The notes: generated by a model not told the origin, from the letters alone. A stretch of DNA of 42,976 nt from Methylobacterium jeotgali (GCF_022179345.1 NZ_BPQR01000009.1:1-42976); one strand, 5' to 3'; counted from the stretch's first letter, positions 7,685 through 16,645 are shown. Program-made: numbers and translations.

Positions 7685-9367
7685 ATGCGCCTGATCTTCT
7701 CAGCCTTCCTCGCGACCGTGCTCCTGGCCTACCCAGTCGCCGGTTTGATCCAGAACGGGCTCGACCCAGCGTATTGGCCCGCAGAGGTGACGCGCCCCGG
7801 TGCCTGGTTCGGGGCCCTATTCTCCCCGCATGCCGGTGACGCGCTCGCGATGCCGTACCTCATGCTGATCGGTCGCGCGCCCGAATTCGCGAATGGCGGC
7901 TGGTCGCTAGCCCCACTCATCGCCTTCTCGCCCCTCCTGATCCTGTTTGGCGCCGCGCTACTACGGCGCGCCAAGCCCGAACAGAAGCGGGACACCTCCG
8001 ACCTGTTCGGCTCGGCCCGCTTCGCCACCGCGACCGAGCGCGGCCGCCTGCGCGGCGGGCTCGAACTCGGCCGCGACCCGGAGACCGGCCGTGCCGTGCG
8101 CCTCGCCGTGCAAGGCACGCTCGTCACCATCGCGCCGCCGCGCAAGGGCAAGACGTCGGGCTTGCTCATCCCCAATCTCGCCTTTCCCGAACCTCAGGGC
8201 TGGGGCGGACCCGCGGTCGTGTTCGATCCCAAGGGGGAGGTCTACCGCTCCGTCGCCGCACGGCGCCGGGCGCTCGGGCGCCGCGTCATCTGCCTCGACC
8301 CCATGGGTCTGGCCGGCGGCACCGACCACTGGAACCCGCTCCAGGGCCGCGACCCGGACGACGTCCTCTACCTTCAGAGCACCGCCCTGGCCCTTCTGCC
8401 CGAGGCCACCGGTGACGGCGAGGCCTCCGCCTACTTCCGCAATCGGGCCGTCGACCTGATCACCGGCGCGCTGTTGGTCGCCCTGCGCCAGCCGGAGGCG
8501 TGCACGGTCGTGGAGGTCCAGGATCTGCTCACCGACGAGGCCCGCTTCCATGGCCTCCTGCAACAGTACGTCACCCACTGGCCCGAGCCCGCGGCCTACG
8601 CCGCCATGGAGATCCTGCAGGCCGATCCGAAGACCAAGGACCCGATCAAATCCACCGCCCTACAGGCGTTCCAGTGGCTGGCCGACCGGCGCCTGCGCGA
8701 CCTCGTCGGCGACTCGACCTTCCAGCTATCGGAGCTGTCCACCGGCGCCGTCGACCTGTTCGTGGCGGTGCCGACCGAGTACAAGGCGGTGCTAGCCCCG
8801 TTCCTGCGCTGGCTGCTGTCCGACCTTTTCGCTTCGGTGCGTCGCCACCGCCCGGCCGAGCGGTTGATGATCTTCGTCGACGAGGCCGCGGTGCTCGGCC
8901 GGTTCGACGCGCTGCTGACCGCGGCGGGCGAGTTGCCGGGCTACGGCGCCAGCCTGTGGACGATGTGGCAGGATCGCGCCCAGCTCGTCGGGCTCTACGG
9001 CGAGGCCGGGGCTGACGTGCTGCTCAACACCGCCGAGGTCGTCACCGTCTTCGACGTCCCGGCCGTCGATCCGGACGAGACCGAGCGCTGGTCGCGGGCG
9101 ATCGGCGACTACACCGCCTTCGTCGAGACCCGGACGGCCCCGACCGGCGACGCCAAGGGCAGCCCGTCCACGACCCGGGCCTCGCAGGGCGCGCGCTTGA
9201 TGACCAAGGAGGCGCTGATCGCGATGCCGGGCGACGAGCTCCTGGTGTTTCCCAACAGCGGCGGCCAGACCCGCCATCCGCTGCGCCTGAAGAAGACGGT
9301 CGCGCACACCGACCCGCGCTTTCGCAAGCTGATCACCGCCGTGCCGCCGGTCGGCCGGGCGCGCTGA
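7685..9367 (+). CDS. traG: Type IV coupling protein, TraG/VirD4 family
   Basis: 560 residues. Two hydrophobic segments near the N-terminus (about residues 2-22 and 75-95) anchor it in the inner membrane. The ATPase domain shows a Walker A loop (APPRKGKTSGLLIPNL, near residue 150) and a Walker B (RLMIFVDEAAVLGR, near residue 396). FDPKGEVYR and the DRAQL segment are typical of TraG/VirD4. Coupling proteins bring the relaxase-DNA complex to the secretion channel. The relaxase lies further along, but the VirB channel genes are absent. Confidence 0.92.
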   Translation: MRLIFSAFLATVLLAYPVAGLIQNGLDPAYWPAEVTRPGAWFGALFSPHAGDALAMPYLMLIGRAPEFANGGWSLAPLIAFSPLLILFGAALLRRAKPEQKRDTSDLFGSARFATATERGRLRGGLELGRDPETGRAVRLAVQGTLVTIAPPRKGKTSGLLIPNLAFPEPQGWGGPAVVFDPKGEVYRSVAARRRALGRRVICLDPMGLAGGTDHWNPLQGRDPDDVLYLQSTALALLPEATGDGEASAYFRNRAVDLITGALLVALRQPEACTVVEVQDLLTDEARFHGLLQQYVTHWPEPAAYAAMEILQADPKTKDPIKSTALQAFQWLADRRLRDLVGDSTFQLSELSTGAVDLFVAVPTEYKAVLAPFLRWLLSDLFASVRRHRPAERLMIFVDEAAVLGRFDALLTAAGELPGYGASLWTMWQDRAQLVGLYGEAGADVLLNTAEVVTVFDVPAVDPDETERWSRAIGDYTAFVETRTAPTGDAKGSPSTTRASQGARLMTKEALIAMPGDELLVFPNSGGQTRHPLRLKKTVAHTDPRFRKLITAVPPVGRAR

Positions 9368-9531
9368 GCCGGGGACGCCGCCACGCAGGCGCGAGCGCCA
9401 GCCGGACGCGCCTCGGTCGAGGGTGGAAAACGCGGCCGCCGCGGTTGGCAGGGCGGATCCACCCAGCGGCGCCGGACCGCCGGAACGCCACATGCCCGAG
9501 GTGAGCCGCAACCGATCGAGGGATACGGACC

Positions 9532-10131
9532 TCAGCGTGAGGCCGGTCCGGAGCGGGTCCGCAGCCAATCAGATGGCACACGCGTCGCGGCATAGCCCTC
9601 ACCAGGGCGCCAGTCGCGCAGCTCGGCCATGCCGTCGGCGTCCCGCATCAGCGCGTAGGCGCGGCCCGCCACGAGGCGATCCCCGGCGGGTCGCCCGTCC
9701 GGCATGACCCAGGCGATGGCCACATCCCGGTCGCTCCGAACCTCGACCCAGGAGATCGGCGTGCGGCGATAGGCTAGGAGCAGCGCGAGCAGGAGACAGA
9801 GCGCGAGCAGGGCGTCACGGGTGAGCCGGCGTACGCGGAACGGCAGGCGCCCGCGCCAGACCGCGATGCGGCTGGCGTGGCCAGGAGCGGGCCGGGCGCC
9901 CGGCCCCACAGCGTCGGACCGGTCACGGATGGAGAGCAGGAGCTCGCGCCGATGTTCGGGCAGGAGCTGTACTGCGCCCTCTTCCAACGCCGCAAACCGC
10001 TCGTGGATCGGGCGCGTCTTCAGCCGGGTGAGCGCGGCGCGGCTGTCCCGCTCGAACCCGGCCGCAGCCTCGCGCGCGGCGCGATCAGCCCGCGTGAGGC
10101 GGGCGTGCACGTCCTCAGGCGTTGCGGGCAC
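9532..10131 (-). CDS. Membrane protein of the oriT-flanking operon (StbC position)
   Basis: 199 residues, probable GTG start at 10131 overlapping the upstream ATPase gene by 17 bases. The first 105 residues are Arg-rich and helical. A single hydrophobic helix (DALLALCLLLALLLAYRRTP) follows, then an SH3-like beta-rich C-terminus (VEVRSDRDVAIAWVMPDG). No recognised domain. It is third in an operon of DNA-binding-like protein, P-loop ATPase and membrane protein, the same order as stbABC beside oriT in R388. Homology to StbC is not shown, only position. Confidence 0.65.
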   Translation of the reverse strand: MPATPEDVHARLTRADRAAREAAAGFERDSRAALTRLKTRPIHERFAALEEGAVQLLPEHRRELLLSIRDRSDAVGPGARPAPGHASRIAVWRGRLPFRVRRLTRDALLALCLLLALLLAYRRTPISWVEVRSDRDVAIAWVMPDGRPAGDRLVAGRAYALMRDADGMAELRDWRPGEGYAATRVPSDWLRTRSGPASR

Positions 10132-10921
10132 GCTTGCTCCCCCCTGCCGGCGTACCGGCCCGAGCCGGAACCGGCGCTTCTTCGACCAGCCAGAGGGCTG
10201 CCGGCTTGACCGCCTCCATCACGGCGAGGCGGAACGCGGTCAGATCGCGCAGCATCCGTCCGGCCTGCGCCTGCGAGGTCTGCTTGACCAAGCCCGCCCG
10301 GTCGAGCCGACTGACGCCGCGCAGCTGACCTGCCGCCAGCACCTCGCGCGTCCTGTCCTCCAGCTCGAATTGGCGCAGGTGCGTGACCACCGCGTCGCCG
10401 GCTACCCGCTTGAGCAGGGCCGGATCGACGGCGCCCCGCACCGCGTTGGCCACGACGAAGCGGGCGCCCGCCCAGTCCTTGGCCGCGTGCAGCAGCGCGC
10501 CGCCGTCGGCGAGCGCGCCGGCCTCGGCGGCGACCACCACCACGAGCCCGAGCTCGATCCCGGCCTCGCGCAGCGCCGGTGCCTCGTGCGTCAGGACCCC
10601 CAGCAGAGACGCCGAGGTGTTGGCGCCGATGTCCACCAGCGTGGGGGTCGCGACCTCGAAGAGCGCGTTGATCACGTCGTCGAACTCGGCACGCGCCGCC
10701 TTGCCGCCGCTGGCGTCGATCGCCTCGCGCGAGGCGCGCATGAGGAAGTGCTGCACGCTGCCCGGCTCATTCGCGGCCGTCGCGGCCTTGAACTCGGTCA
10801 GACGGTGCACCGACTCGATCTCCAGGATCGGGGCATCCGGCACCGCCTCGGCGAGGCCGCGGGTCACAGTTGACTTGCCGACGCCGCCGGTTTCCTGGGC
10901 GACGAGGAGGACGCGGGGCAT
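10115..10921 (-). CDS. P-loop ATPase of ParA/MinD superfamily (StbB/TraL-like)
   Basis: 268 residues. The deviant Walker A motif (VAQETGGVGKSTV) is at the very N-terminus. TLVDIGANTS and a later LVVVVAAEAGALADGG fit the remaining nucleotide-binding strands. The protein is unlike the ParA at 17286. Such ATPases next to oriT (StbB of R388, TraL of IncP) influence plasmid positioning and conjugation. The start has AAGGA upstream, and the preceding gene ends four bases before it. Confidence 0.75.
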   Translation of the reverse strand: MPRVLLVAQETGGVGKSTVTRGLAEAVPDAPILEIESVHRLTEFKAATAANEPGSVQHFLMRASREAIDASGGKAARAEFDDVINALFEVATPTLVDIGANTSASLLGVLTHEAPALREAGIELGLVVVVAAEAGALADGGALLHAAKDWAGARFVVANAVRGAVDPALLKRVAGDAVVTHLRQFELEDRTREVLAAGQLRGVSRLDRAGLVKQTSQAQAGRMLRDLTAFRLAVMEAVKPAALWLVEEAPVPARAGTPAGGSKRARNA

Positions 10922-10925
10922 GAGG

Positions 10926-11438
10926 TCAGTCCTTCTTGAACAGGTGGGCGTGCCGCTCGGCCTGCATCTGGCGGATCTCCGCCTCGGTGAGCGGTGCGTC
11001 TGTAGGCGCGGGGTCCGGTGTATCGCTGCCCGAGCGCAGCTCCGGGGCGAGCCGTGTCGGCCGTGACCTGGAACCGGTCGAGGCCGCGGGCGACGGTGCG
11101 GGATCCGCGCGGTCGGGGCGAGCCGCCCGCGCCGCCGTCCTGGAGGCGCGGGCGGCGGCCTGCCGGCGCACGCTGGAGATGACGCCGGTGAGGTTGCGCC
11201 CGGTGATCGGCTCGCCGGCGGCGGTGGTGAAGCCCTGCGCCGTGAGCCCGGCCGCGACCGCGTCCCAGGTCAAGCCGCCGGCCTGGAGGGCGACCAGAGC
11301 GTCGAGGTGGTCGCGCACGATGTCCATCAAGCCCGTGGCGGGCCGACCACCCGGCGCACCGGCCTTGCGGCGGCTGTCGGGGGTGGCGGCGGCGTCGCGG
11401 GCGAGGCGGCGTAGGTCGAGGCGGGGGCGCTGGGCCAT
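10926..11438 (-). CDS. Putative DNA-binding protein, first gene of the stb-like operon
   Basis: 170 residues, very basic. The central block LTWDAVAAGLTAQGFTTAAG continuing EPITGRNLTGVISSVRRQ has the two-helix look found in small DNA-binding domains of recombinases and relaxosome accessory proteins. The C-terminal third is Pro/Ser-rich and probably disordered, ending in a charged helix. It starts next to the phased repeats at 11501-11584, which are plausible binding sites for autoregulation, as StbA does at R388 oriT. Confidence 0.6.
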   Translation of the reverse strand: MAQRPRLDLRRLARDAAATPDSRRKAGAPGGRPATGLMDIVRDHLDALVALQAGGLTWDAVAAGLTAQGFTTAAGEPITGRNLTGVISSVRRQAAARASRTAARAARPDRADPAPSPAASTGSRSRPTRLAPELRSGSDTPDPAPTDAPLTEAEIRQMQAERHAHLFKKD

Positions 11439-11709
11439 GGCGACGCCCTAGCAAGGCGGGGCTTGCCAGGGCGTGCAGCCGATCGCGCGAATGCCGGGGG
11501 CGACGGCAAGCCGACGTTAAGGTCCGGCAGCGGACGGCAGGCTACGGCTGAGGACGGCAGCGATACGGTAGCGTGTACGGCAAGGGGAGGGGTATCACAC
11601 CACACGCACTGAAGTGGTGAAGCGTTAACCGCGCGGCCATGCGAGCCTCGCCAGGCCGTCGCGACCGTGCCAGGGCTGCCGTCCGGATCCGCACGCAGCA
11701 GGTACGCCG
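11439..11709. promoter_or_regulatory. Probable oriT region between divergent mobilization operons
   Basis: This 271-base gap separates the stb-like operon (minus) from the relaxase operon (plus), the place of oriT in MobF plasmids such as R388. It holds the phased repeats at 11501-11584. A hairpin follows (ACCAC 11599-11603 with GTGGT 11614-11618; inside it CACT/AGTG around GA), and then AGCGTTAACC. MobF nic sites commonly lie just after a short hairpin. The exact nick cannot be assigned by eye. Confidence 0.6.
11501..11584 (+). repeat. Phased ACGGCAG-type direct repeats (seven degenerate units)
   Basis: The shared CGG core starts at 11504, 11525, 11535, 11545, 11555, 11566 and 11578. Units read ACGGCAAG, CCGGCAG, ACGGCAG, ACGGCTG, ACGGCAG, ACGGTAG and ACGGCAAG. 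Spacing of 10, 10, 10, 11 and 12 bases, with one 21-base step, puts the units on about the same DNA face. This suggests an array bound by an oligomerising protein. Confidence 0.65.
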
Positions 11710-12003
11710 ATGGCCGATCAGGTCAAGCTCACGATCACGCTGGAGGCATCCCTCGCCGCCCGGTTGAGCGCCGCCGCGGCCGAGCGCGGCTGGGCCTCCG
11801 AGAGCCTGGCGGCCGACTGCGTCGCTCAAGCCCTGGAGGTGGCGATCCGCCACCGTGTCCTGATCGAGCGCATGGAACAGGTCGACGCCGCGATCCTCGA
11901 CATGGCACAGGCCGTCGGTGAGCTCGGGGCCCCGTCGACCGGCATCGACCTGTCCCAGATCTGCCGCTATCGCAAGGGCACTGGCGGCCCGGATCTGGCC
12001 TGA
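11710..12003 (+). CDS. Small ribbon-helix-helix-like relaxosome accessory protein
   Basis: 97 residues. The start MADQVKLTITLEASLAARLS followed by AAAAERGWASESLAADCVAQAL fits a beta strand plus two helices, the RHH fold. A second helix pair follows. Its stop overlaps the relaxase start (TGATG). In MobF systems a small DNA-binding protein (TrwA, TraY) precedes the relaxase and helps load it on oriT. The assignment rests on fold pattern and position. Confidence 0.65.
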   Translation: MADQVKLTITLEASLAARLSAAAAERGWASESLAADCVAQALEVAIRHRVLIERMEQVDAAILDMAQAVGELGAPSTGIDLSQICRYRKGTGGPDLA

Positions 12004-14948
12004 TGACCGCCTCGCTGCACCGCCTCGGCGCCGGGGCCGAGGCCGGGCTATACTACACCAATGACAGCGAGCGCGAAGCCAGGCCGGACCGGCGCGACGA
12101 GTACTACCTCGCGGACGGCGGCGGGGTGTGGTGGAGCAGCGGTGAGAGCGTCGTGCGCCACGGCGCGGCGATCGACGCGAGCTCGTTCCGCGACCTGTGC
12201 GCGGGGTTCCATCCCGGAACCGGCAAGCCGCTGGTCCGCGGCGCCGGTCCAGGCCACTGGGCCGGACAGGATTGCACCCTGACCCCCGGGAAATCCGTCT
12301 CCGTCCTCTGGATGGCCGGCACGCCCGAGCAGCGCGCCGCGATCGAGGCCGCCCACCGCGCCGCCGTCGAGCGGGCGCTCGCCTTCGTGGCGGCGGAGGG
12401 ACTGGTCACCGTCCGAACCGGTGCGGGCGGCGTCGAACGGCACCGGCCGAGTGACATCATCGTCGGCCGCTTCGATCATTACACGACCCGAGAAGGCGAT
12501 CCAAATATCCATACGCACTGTGTCTTCATCAACGCTGCCGGTGCGCCGCCTAAATCTGGATCCGGACGTTACAAATCACAGACACATCTGACCATCGAGG
12601 TCGAACAACTCTACGCTTACCAGATTTGCGTGGGTGCCGCGTATCGCGCTGCCTTGGCCGAGGACCTGCATCGCCGTTTCGGCCTGCGCTACCGCGAGGC
12701 CGGGCGCGGGCAGTGGGAGATCGCCGGCCCGCCCGAGGCGGTGCTGGCGGCCTTCTCCAAACGCTCGGAGCAGATCCTCAACTACGCCGGGGCCGGCGCC
12801 ACCAGCGCCCAGCGCGAGATCGCCGCGCTCGCCACGCGCCGCGGCAAGCACGAGCTGCCGACCGGCGCCGAGCTGGAGGCGCGCTGGCGCGAGGAGCTCG
12901 CCGTCTGCGCGCTCGATCCGTGGGATGCCGCGCGCCATCCCGAGCGCGACCCCGCCATCGCGATGGCCGCCGCGCGTGAGACGGAACGCGACCCCCCGTT
13001 CGATCAGCCCGAGATCCCCGGCGACAGCCCGGTCACGCGCGCCGCCTCGGCGTTGTTTCGGCACGAGAGTGTGGTGACGCGCAAGGACCTGCTCCAGCGC
13101 GCTCTGGAGCTCGCTGGCGTGCAGGGACTCGGGGTCGATGCCGTGGAGGCGGAGCTCGCCCGCCTGGAGCGGGACGGCACGCTGCTGCCACTGAGCGCCG
13201 CCGAGAGGGTGCCGGGCGCCCACGCGTGCTGGACCAGCCCGGGCATCGCCGCCTGCGAGGCCGCGATGCTGCGCGCCGCCGACCGCCCGCTGGAGCGGAT
13301 CTGGATCACCCCCGAGGCGGTCGAAGCGGCCCTTGCGCGGGCGGGCCATCTCAGCCCCGAACAGGGCGAGGCCGTGCGCCATGCTGCCGGTCCGGATGGG
13401 GTGTCTCTGCTCCAGGCCGGCGCGGGCACAGGTAAGACGACCACGGCCGCAGCCCTGGTGGCCGCGGCCCACGACTCTGGATTGCGCGTCGTCGGCTTGG
13501 CACCATCCTGGGTCGCCGCCGACGAGCTCGCGCGCTCCACCGGGATCCTGGCGCAGGCGATCGCGCGCTGGCGCCACGATCGGACTCGGGCGACGGATCC
13601 GGACCCCGCGCCTCACCCCGATCCCTCGCCGGCATTCGGCGCCGACACCCTGGTGCTGGTCGACGAGGCCGGGATGGTATCAACCCGTGACCTGGAAGCC
13701 GTGCTGAGCGCGGCGCAGGCGGCCGGGGCCAAAGTGGTGCTGATCGGCGACCGGCGTCAGCTCGCCTCGGTCGGGGGCGCCAGCGCGCTGCGGGCGGTCG
13801 CCGAGGTGGTCGGACGCTCGGCCGTGCTCGAACACGTCCGCCGGCAGACGGTGGATTGGCAGCGTGCCGCCTCGGTGGTGATGGCGCGCGGCGATGCCGA
13901 GGCGGGTCTGCGCGCCTACGCCGCCAACGACCGGGTCGAGCTGATCTCCGGAGCCGAGGCGGCTCACGCCCGGGTGATCGCGCTCTGGTCCGAGCAGCGC
14001 GTGGTCCATAAAGGCGACGCGCTGATTGTGACCCGGCGCAATGCCGATGCGGCGGCGCTGAACGCGCGGGCGCGGGCCGTGCTGCGGGCGGAAGGACAGC
14101 TCGGACCCGACGTAGTCGCGCTGCCGTCGCGCAACCGCGCCGATGAGGTCGTACCGCTGGCGCTCGCGATCGGCGACGTCCTGCGGTTCGGCGAGAGCCT
14201 GCCGCACTTGGGCCTGCGCAACGGCAACCGCGCCCGGGTTGAGGCGATCACCACCGATCCGGACGCGGGACCGCGCCTACGGCTGCGGCTGGAGGACGGG
14301 CGCGCGCTCGACACGGCCTGGGAGCAGCTGACGCGGGAGCCACGCTTCGGCCGCCGATCATCACAACCCAAGATCGTACACGCCTACGCAGGTACAACTT
14401 ACGCGGCGCAGGGCCGAACCTGTTGCGCGGCGGTGGTGTACCTCGGGGCCAGCACGGACGCGCGCGAGGTGTATGTCGGGCTGACCCGCCACCGGCACGA
14501 TGCGCGGGTGGTGGTCGAGCGCGACCGGCTCGACGCCCTGTGTCGGCAGCGGCAGGCGGATGCGCGCGTGCCGGCGACCGACACGCTGGTGCTGGAACGG
14601 CTGTTCCGGGAGGCACGGACCTACCGCGAGAAGGCCAACGTGGTCGACTACACCGCTGACCGGGTGGCGTTCGTGCGCGACGGGCTGCTCGGACTGACAG
14701 AGCGGGTCAGCCCGGGCGTCGACGTGCGCCGAGCGATCCGCGCGGCCCGGGCTCTGCGCGAGGCCGTGGCGTGGCTCGGGGTGGATTGCCTGATTGTGCC
14801 CGCTTGGCGCTTGGTCGACGCCTGCGGGCGCCGCCTGAGCCGCGCGTCGGCGCCGGTGACGCGCGCCCTGGTCATGCGGTTCGCCCGCCACCTCGGCCGC
14901 CCCAGCTCGGTGCCGCCGCGCGATCGCGACGTCGGTATCGAGCGATGA
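12003..14948 (+). CDS. MobF conjugative relaxase-helicase (TrwC/TraA type)
   Basis: 981 residues. The N-terminal TrwC-type relaxase domain (about 1-300) has paired tyrosines at 17-18 and 34-35 as candidate nicking residues. The metal-binding triad is His159, His170 and His172 in the segment FDHYTTREGDPNIHTH. A RecD/TraI-like 5'-3' helicase follows: Walker A QAGAGTGKTTT with Lys478, Walker B LVLVDEAGMVS, and a late VHAYAGTTYAAQG plus YVGLTRHRHDARV. The protein nicks oriT, stays bound to the 5' end and unwinds the strand for transfer. Codons near 12490-12630 are AT-richer than the flanks. Confidence 0.95.
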   Translation: MTASLHRLGAGAEAGLYYTNDSEREARPDRRDEYYLADGGGVWWSSGESVVRHGAAIDASSFRDLCAGFHPGTGKPLVRGAGPGHWAGQDCTLTPGKSVSVLWMAGTPEQRAAIEAAHRAAVERALAFVAAEGLVTVRTGAGGVERHRPSDIIVGRFDHYTTREGDPNIHTHCVFINAAGAPPKSGSGRYKSQTHLTIEVEQLYAYQICVGAAYRAALAEDLHRRFGLRYREAGRGQWEIAGPPEAVLAAFSKRSEQILNYAGAGATSAQREIAALATRRGKHELPTGAELEARWREELAVCALDPWDAARHPERDPAIAMAAARETERDPPFDQPEIPGDSPVTRAASALFRHESVVTRKDLLQRALELAGVQGLGVDAVEAELARLERDGTLLPLSAAERVPGAHACWTSPGIAACEAAMLRAADRPLERIWITPEAVEAALARAGHLSPEQGEAVRHAAGPDGVSLLQAGAGTGKTTTAAALVAAAHDSGLRVVGLAPSWVAADELARSTGILAQAIARWRHDRTRATDPDPAPHPDPSPAFGADTLVLVDEAGMVSTRDLEAVLSAAQAAGAKVVLIGDRRQLASVGGASALRAVAEVVGRSAVLEHVRRQTVDWQRAASVVMARGDAEAGLRAYAANDRVELISGAEAAHARVIALWSEQRVVHKGDALIVTRRNADAAALNARARAVLRAEGQLGPDVVALPSRNRADEVVPLALAIGDVLRFGESLPHLGLRNGNRARVEAITTDPDAGPRLRLRLEDGRALDTAWEQLTREPRFGRRSSQPKIVHAYAGTTYAAQGRTCCAAVVYLGASTDAREVYVGLTRHRHDARVVVERDRLDALCRQRQADARVPATDTLVLERLFREARTYREKANVVDYTADRVAFVRDGLLGLTERVSPGVDVRRAIRAARALREAVAWLGVDCLIVPAWRLVDACGRRLSRASAPVTRALVMRFARHLGRPSSVPPRDRDVGIER

Positions 14949-15011
14949 GCTCCATTCCTGTGGTCCGCGACCGATCCGGATCCGTGCCGCACTGATCCAG
15001 GCCGCCTGCGC

Positions 15012-15440
15012 TCAGGCGTAGGGTCCGCGGAACAGGTCGCCGAGCGCCTTGCGGCGAAACAGGGTCGTCCAGCGGCGTCGGCGGTGTTCGGGCCGATCGT
15101 GGATGATATGGCAGCGCTGGCAGAAGGCGGCGAGATTGGCATCGGCGTTGTTGGCGGTGTCGTGGTCGCGATGGGCCGCGGCCAGAACCACCCGGGTCCG
15201 GCGCACGGTCCTGAGGACGTCCACAGCACCGGGCTGGACGCGCACCCGCCGCCCGCGCCTGTCGCGCCAGGAGGCCGCGTCCGCATCCCACCATCGCCCG
15301 TCGCCGAGGTGGACTACCGTCCGCCCGTGCGGTCGCCCGCAGCCCTCGCAGCGTCCCTGAGCGCGCCCGAACCGGATTACGGCCGAGAGCTGGGGCCAGT
15401 CGATCGGGTAGAAGAAGCGGTGCTCGGGCCGGATCGGCAT
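15012..15440 (-). CDS. HNH endonuclease-like protein
   Basis: About 142 residues from the ATG at 15440. The frame is open to 15785, but that extra part is compositionally poor. The protein begins MPIRPEHRFFYPIDWP. A first Cys pair is in CEGCGRPH. The HNH core reads LAAAHRDHDTANN, then NLAAFCQRCHIIHD, with the second Cys pair as CQRC. These features give a zinc-stabilised beta-beta-alpha metal nuclease fold. A role in plasmid or mobile DNA processing is possible. It lies 63 bases from the convergent relaxase end. Confidence 0.75.
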   Translation of the reverse strand: MPIRPEHRFFYPIDWPQLSAVIRFGRAQGRCEGCGRPHGRTVVHLGDGRWWDADAASWRDRRGRRVRVQPGAVDVLRTVRRTRVVLAAAHRDHDTANNADANLAAFCQRCHIIHDRPEHRRRRWTTLFRRKALGDLFRGPYA

Positions 15441-15615
15441 GGGGATCGGGATACGGGATCGAAGCGTGACCGTAGAGCGAGACGGGTCGTCCGCACAGGG
15501 GTCTGGGCGGGGATGGCATTCGGTCGGTGGGGGCCTGATGGGCTTGAGGCCGAAGAAGCCCTGCCCGTCTCCCGAGGAGAGGGCGGCGTTCGTTAGACCG
15601 CACGAGCTCAGACCC

Positions 15616-16434
15616 TCAGCGCATGGCTCGGCCCGTGCCACGACCCGCGCGGATTCGCGTGTGCCCGCTCCGGTCGAGGTCGACCGCTGCCCCCCGACAG
15701 CCCTTCGACGGTTCCGTTTTCCCCGATTCTGACAGGATGAGAACTCCAGTACTCGTGCGCTTCGCGGATTTGCACCCTCCCCCATCGCTCAGCGTGGCCC
15801 GGTGATCCTCAGCACCCGAGAGTTCTCTGCCCGGCTTGCGCGCCAGCCGCATCCACGCCTGCCACTCGGGCGAGACGATGCGCACGACGTTGGTGTCGTT
15901 CCTGAAGCCCGTCACCCGCCGCTCCTCGACGGTGACGAGCCCGAGTCTCTTGGCCTCGCGCAGGGCGTTGCGGACGGTAGTCTCGGCCACGCCCGCGATC
16001 GCCGCGAGCTGCCCCACGGCCAGTCGGCAATCGCCTCGTTTTGAGGTTTCCGTGGCCACCAGGGCCAGCACCGCCTGCTCGGCCAGGGTGAACTGGGCCG
16101 CTAACCCCGGCGGCAGCCTTCCCGAAGCCGCCCAGCGGCGGCGGCGCTCCAGCGAGGCCTCCGTGCGCGGGCGTGAGCCGACGGCCCTCCTGGGTGCTCC
16201 TGCGCCGTCCTGGAACGTGGGCGCGATTGCAGCCTCAGGGCTGGGTCGTAGACCCGCCGGTAGCCGACGAGCCGCGGGCGCGTCCGTGCGCGCCTCGATC
16301 AGCCCGGACAGGGTCTCGGCCTCGGTCTCCGTGACGTGCCCTTCGCCGTAAGCGCGCCAGAGCAGCGCCGTCACGGACGGAAGGGTGATTCGGTCAGCCG
16401 CCTCGATCGCGCAGCGGATTTTTTCGGCAAACAC
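15616..16434 (-). CDS. Winged-helix DNA-binding protein, candidate replication initiator
   Basis: 272 residues from a GTG at 16434. Residues 1-48 form a helical segment (DRITLPSVTALLWRAYGEGH) followed by an Arg/Pro linker. The centre (about 118-190) is a winged helix: FTLAEQAVLALVATET, RLAVGQLAAIAGVAETTVRN, ALREAKRLGLVTVEERRVTG. The C-terminal tail is disordered-looking and basic. No other replication gene is seen on the plasmid, and this one lies beside the repeat-rich control region and parA, so it is the best Rep candidate. That is inference. A small hairpin (GGCCCT/AGGGCC at 16442-16460) sits just before the start. Confidence 0.6.
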   Translation of the reverse strand: MFAEKIRCAIEAADRITLPSVTALLWRAYGEGHVTETEAETLSGLIEARTDAPAARRLPAGLRPSPEAAIAPTFQDGAGAPRRAVGSRPRTEASLERRRRWAASGRLPPGLAAQFTLAEQAVLALVATETSKRGDCRLAVGQLAAIAGVAETTVRNALREAKRLGLVTVEERRVTGFRNDTNVVRIVSPEWQAWMRLARKPGRELSGAEDHRATLSDGGGCKSAKRTSTGVLILSESGKTEPSKGCRGAAVDLDRSGHTRIRAGRGTGRAMR

Positions 16435-16521
16435 GTGTCTTGGCCCTTTTCCATAGGGCCACAGGGGGACGTTTGGCGGCGCAAGCTGTGCGCTCCGTTC
16501 AAGACAAGCCGATATCGTTGC

Positions 16522-16645
16522 CGGAACCGGGGTTCCGACTTGACGCCTGAGGGCGCTTTATGGCTTGTGAGGGATGCTGTTGTGCCTCACAGGCCATCTC
16601 GATTTCGAAGGCCTCACCCTTGCCGGGGTGGGGCCTTTGGCTTTT
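16522..16645 (+). ncRNA. Possible structured RNA upstream of the winged-helix gene
   Basis: Successive hairpins are CGGAACC/GGTTCCG at 16522-16537, TGTGAGG/CCTCACA at 16566-16591 and a terminator-like stem at 16608-16637. They lie in a gap with no convincing gene. A plus-strand transcript would end at the T-rich run near 16645. A copy-number control RNA or leader structure is possible. Confidence 0.3.
16608..16645 (+). terminator. Rho-independent terminator-like hairpin
   Basis: A 12-pair stem (AAGGCCTCACCC with GGGTGGGGCCTT, one G-U pair) closes a six-base loop and is followed by TGGCTTTT. It is oriented for plus-strand transcription coming from about 16500. Confidence 0.5.

Noticed and set aside
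15441..15785. N-terminal extension of the HNH protein
   Set aside because: The extra residues overlap the end of the winged-helix gene and look unlike protein; the ATG at 15440 starts the family fold.
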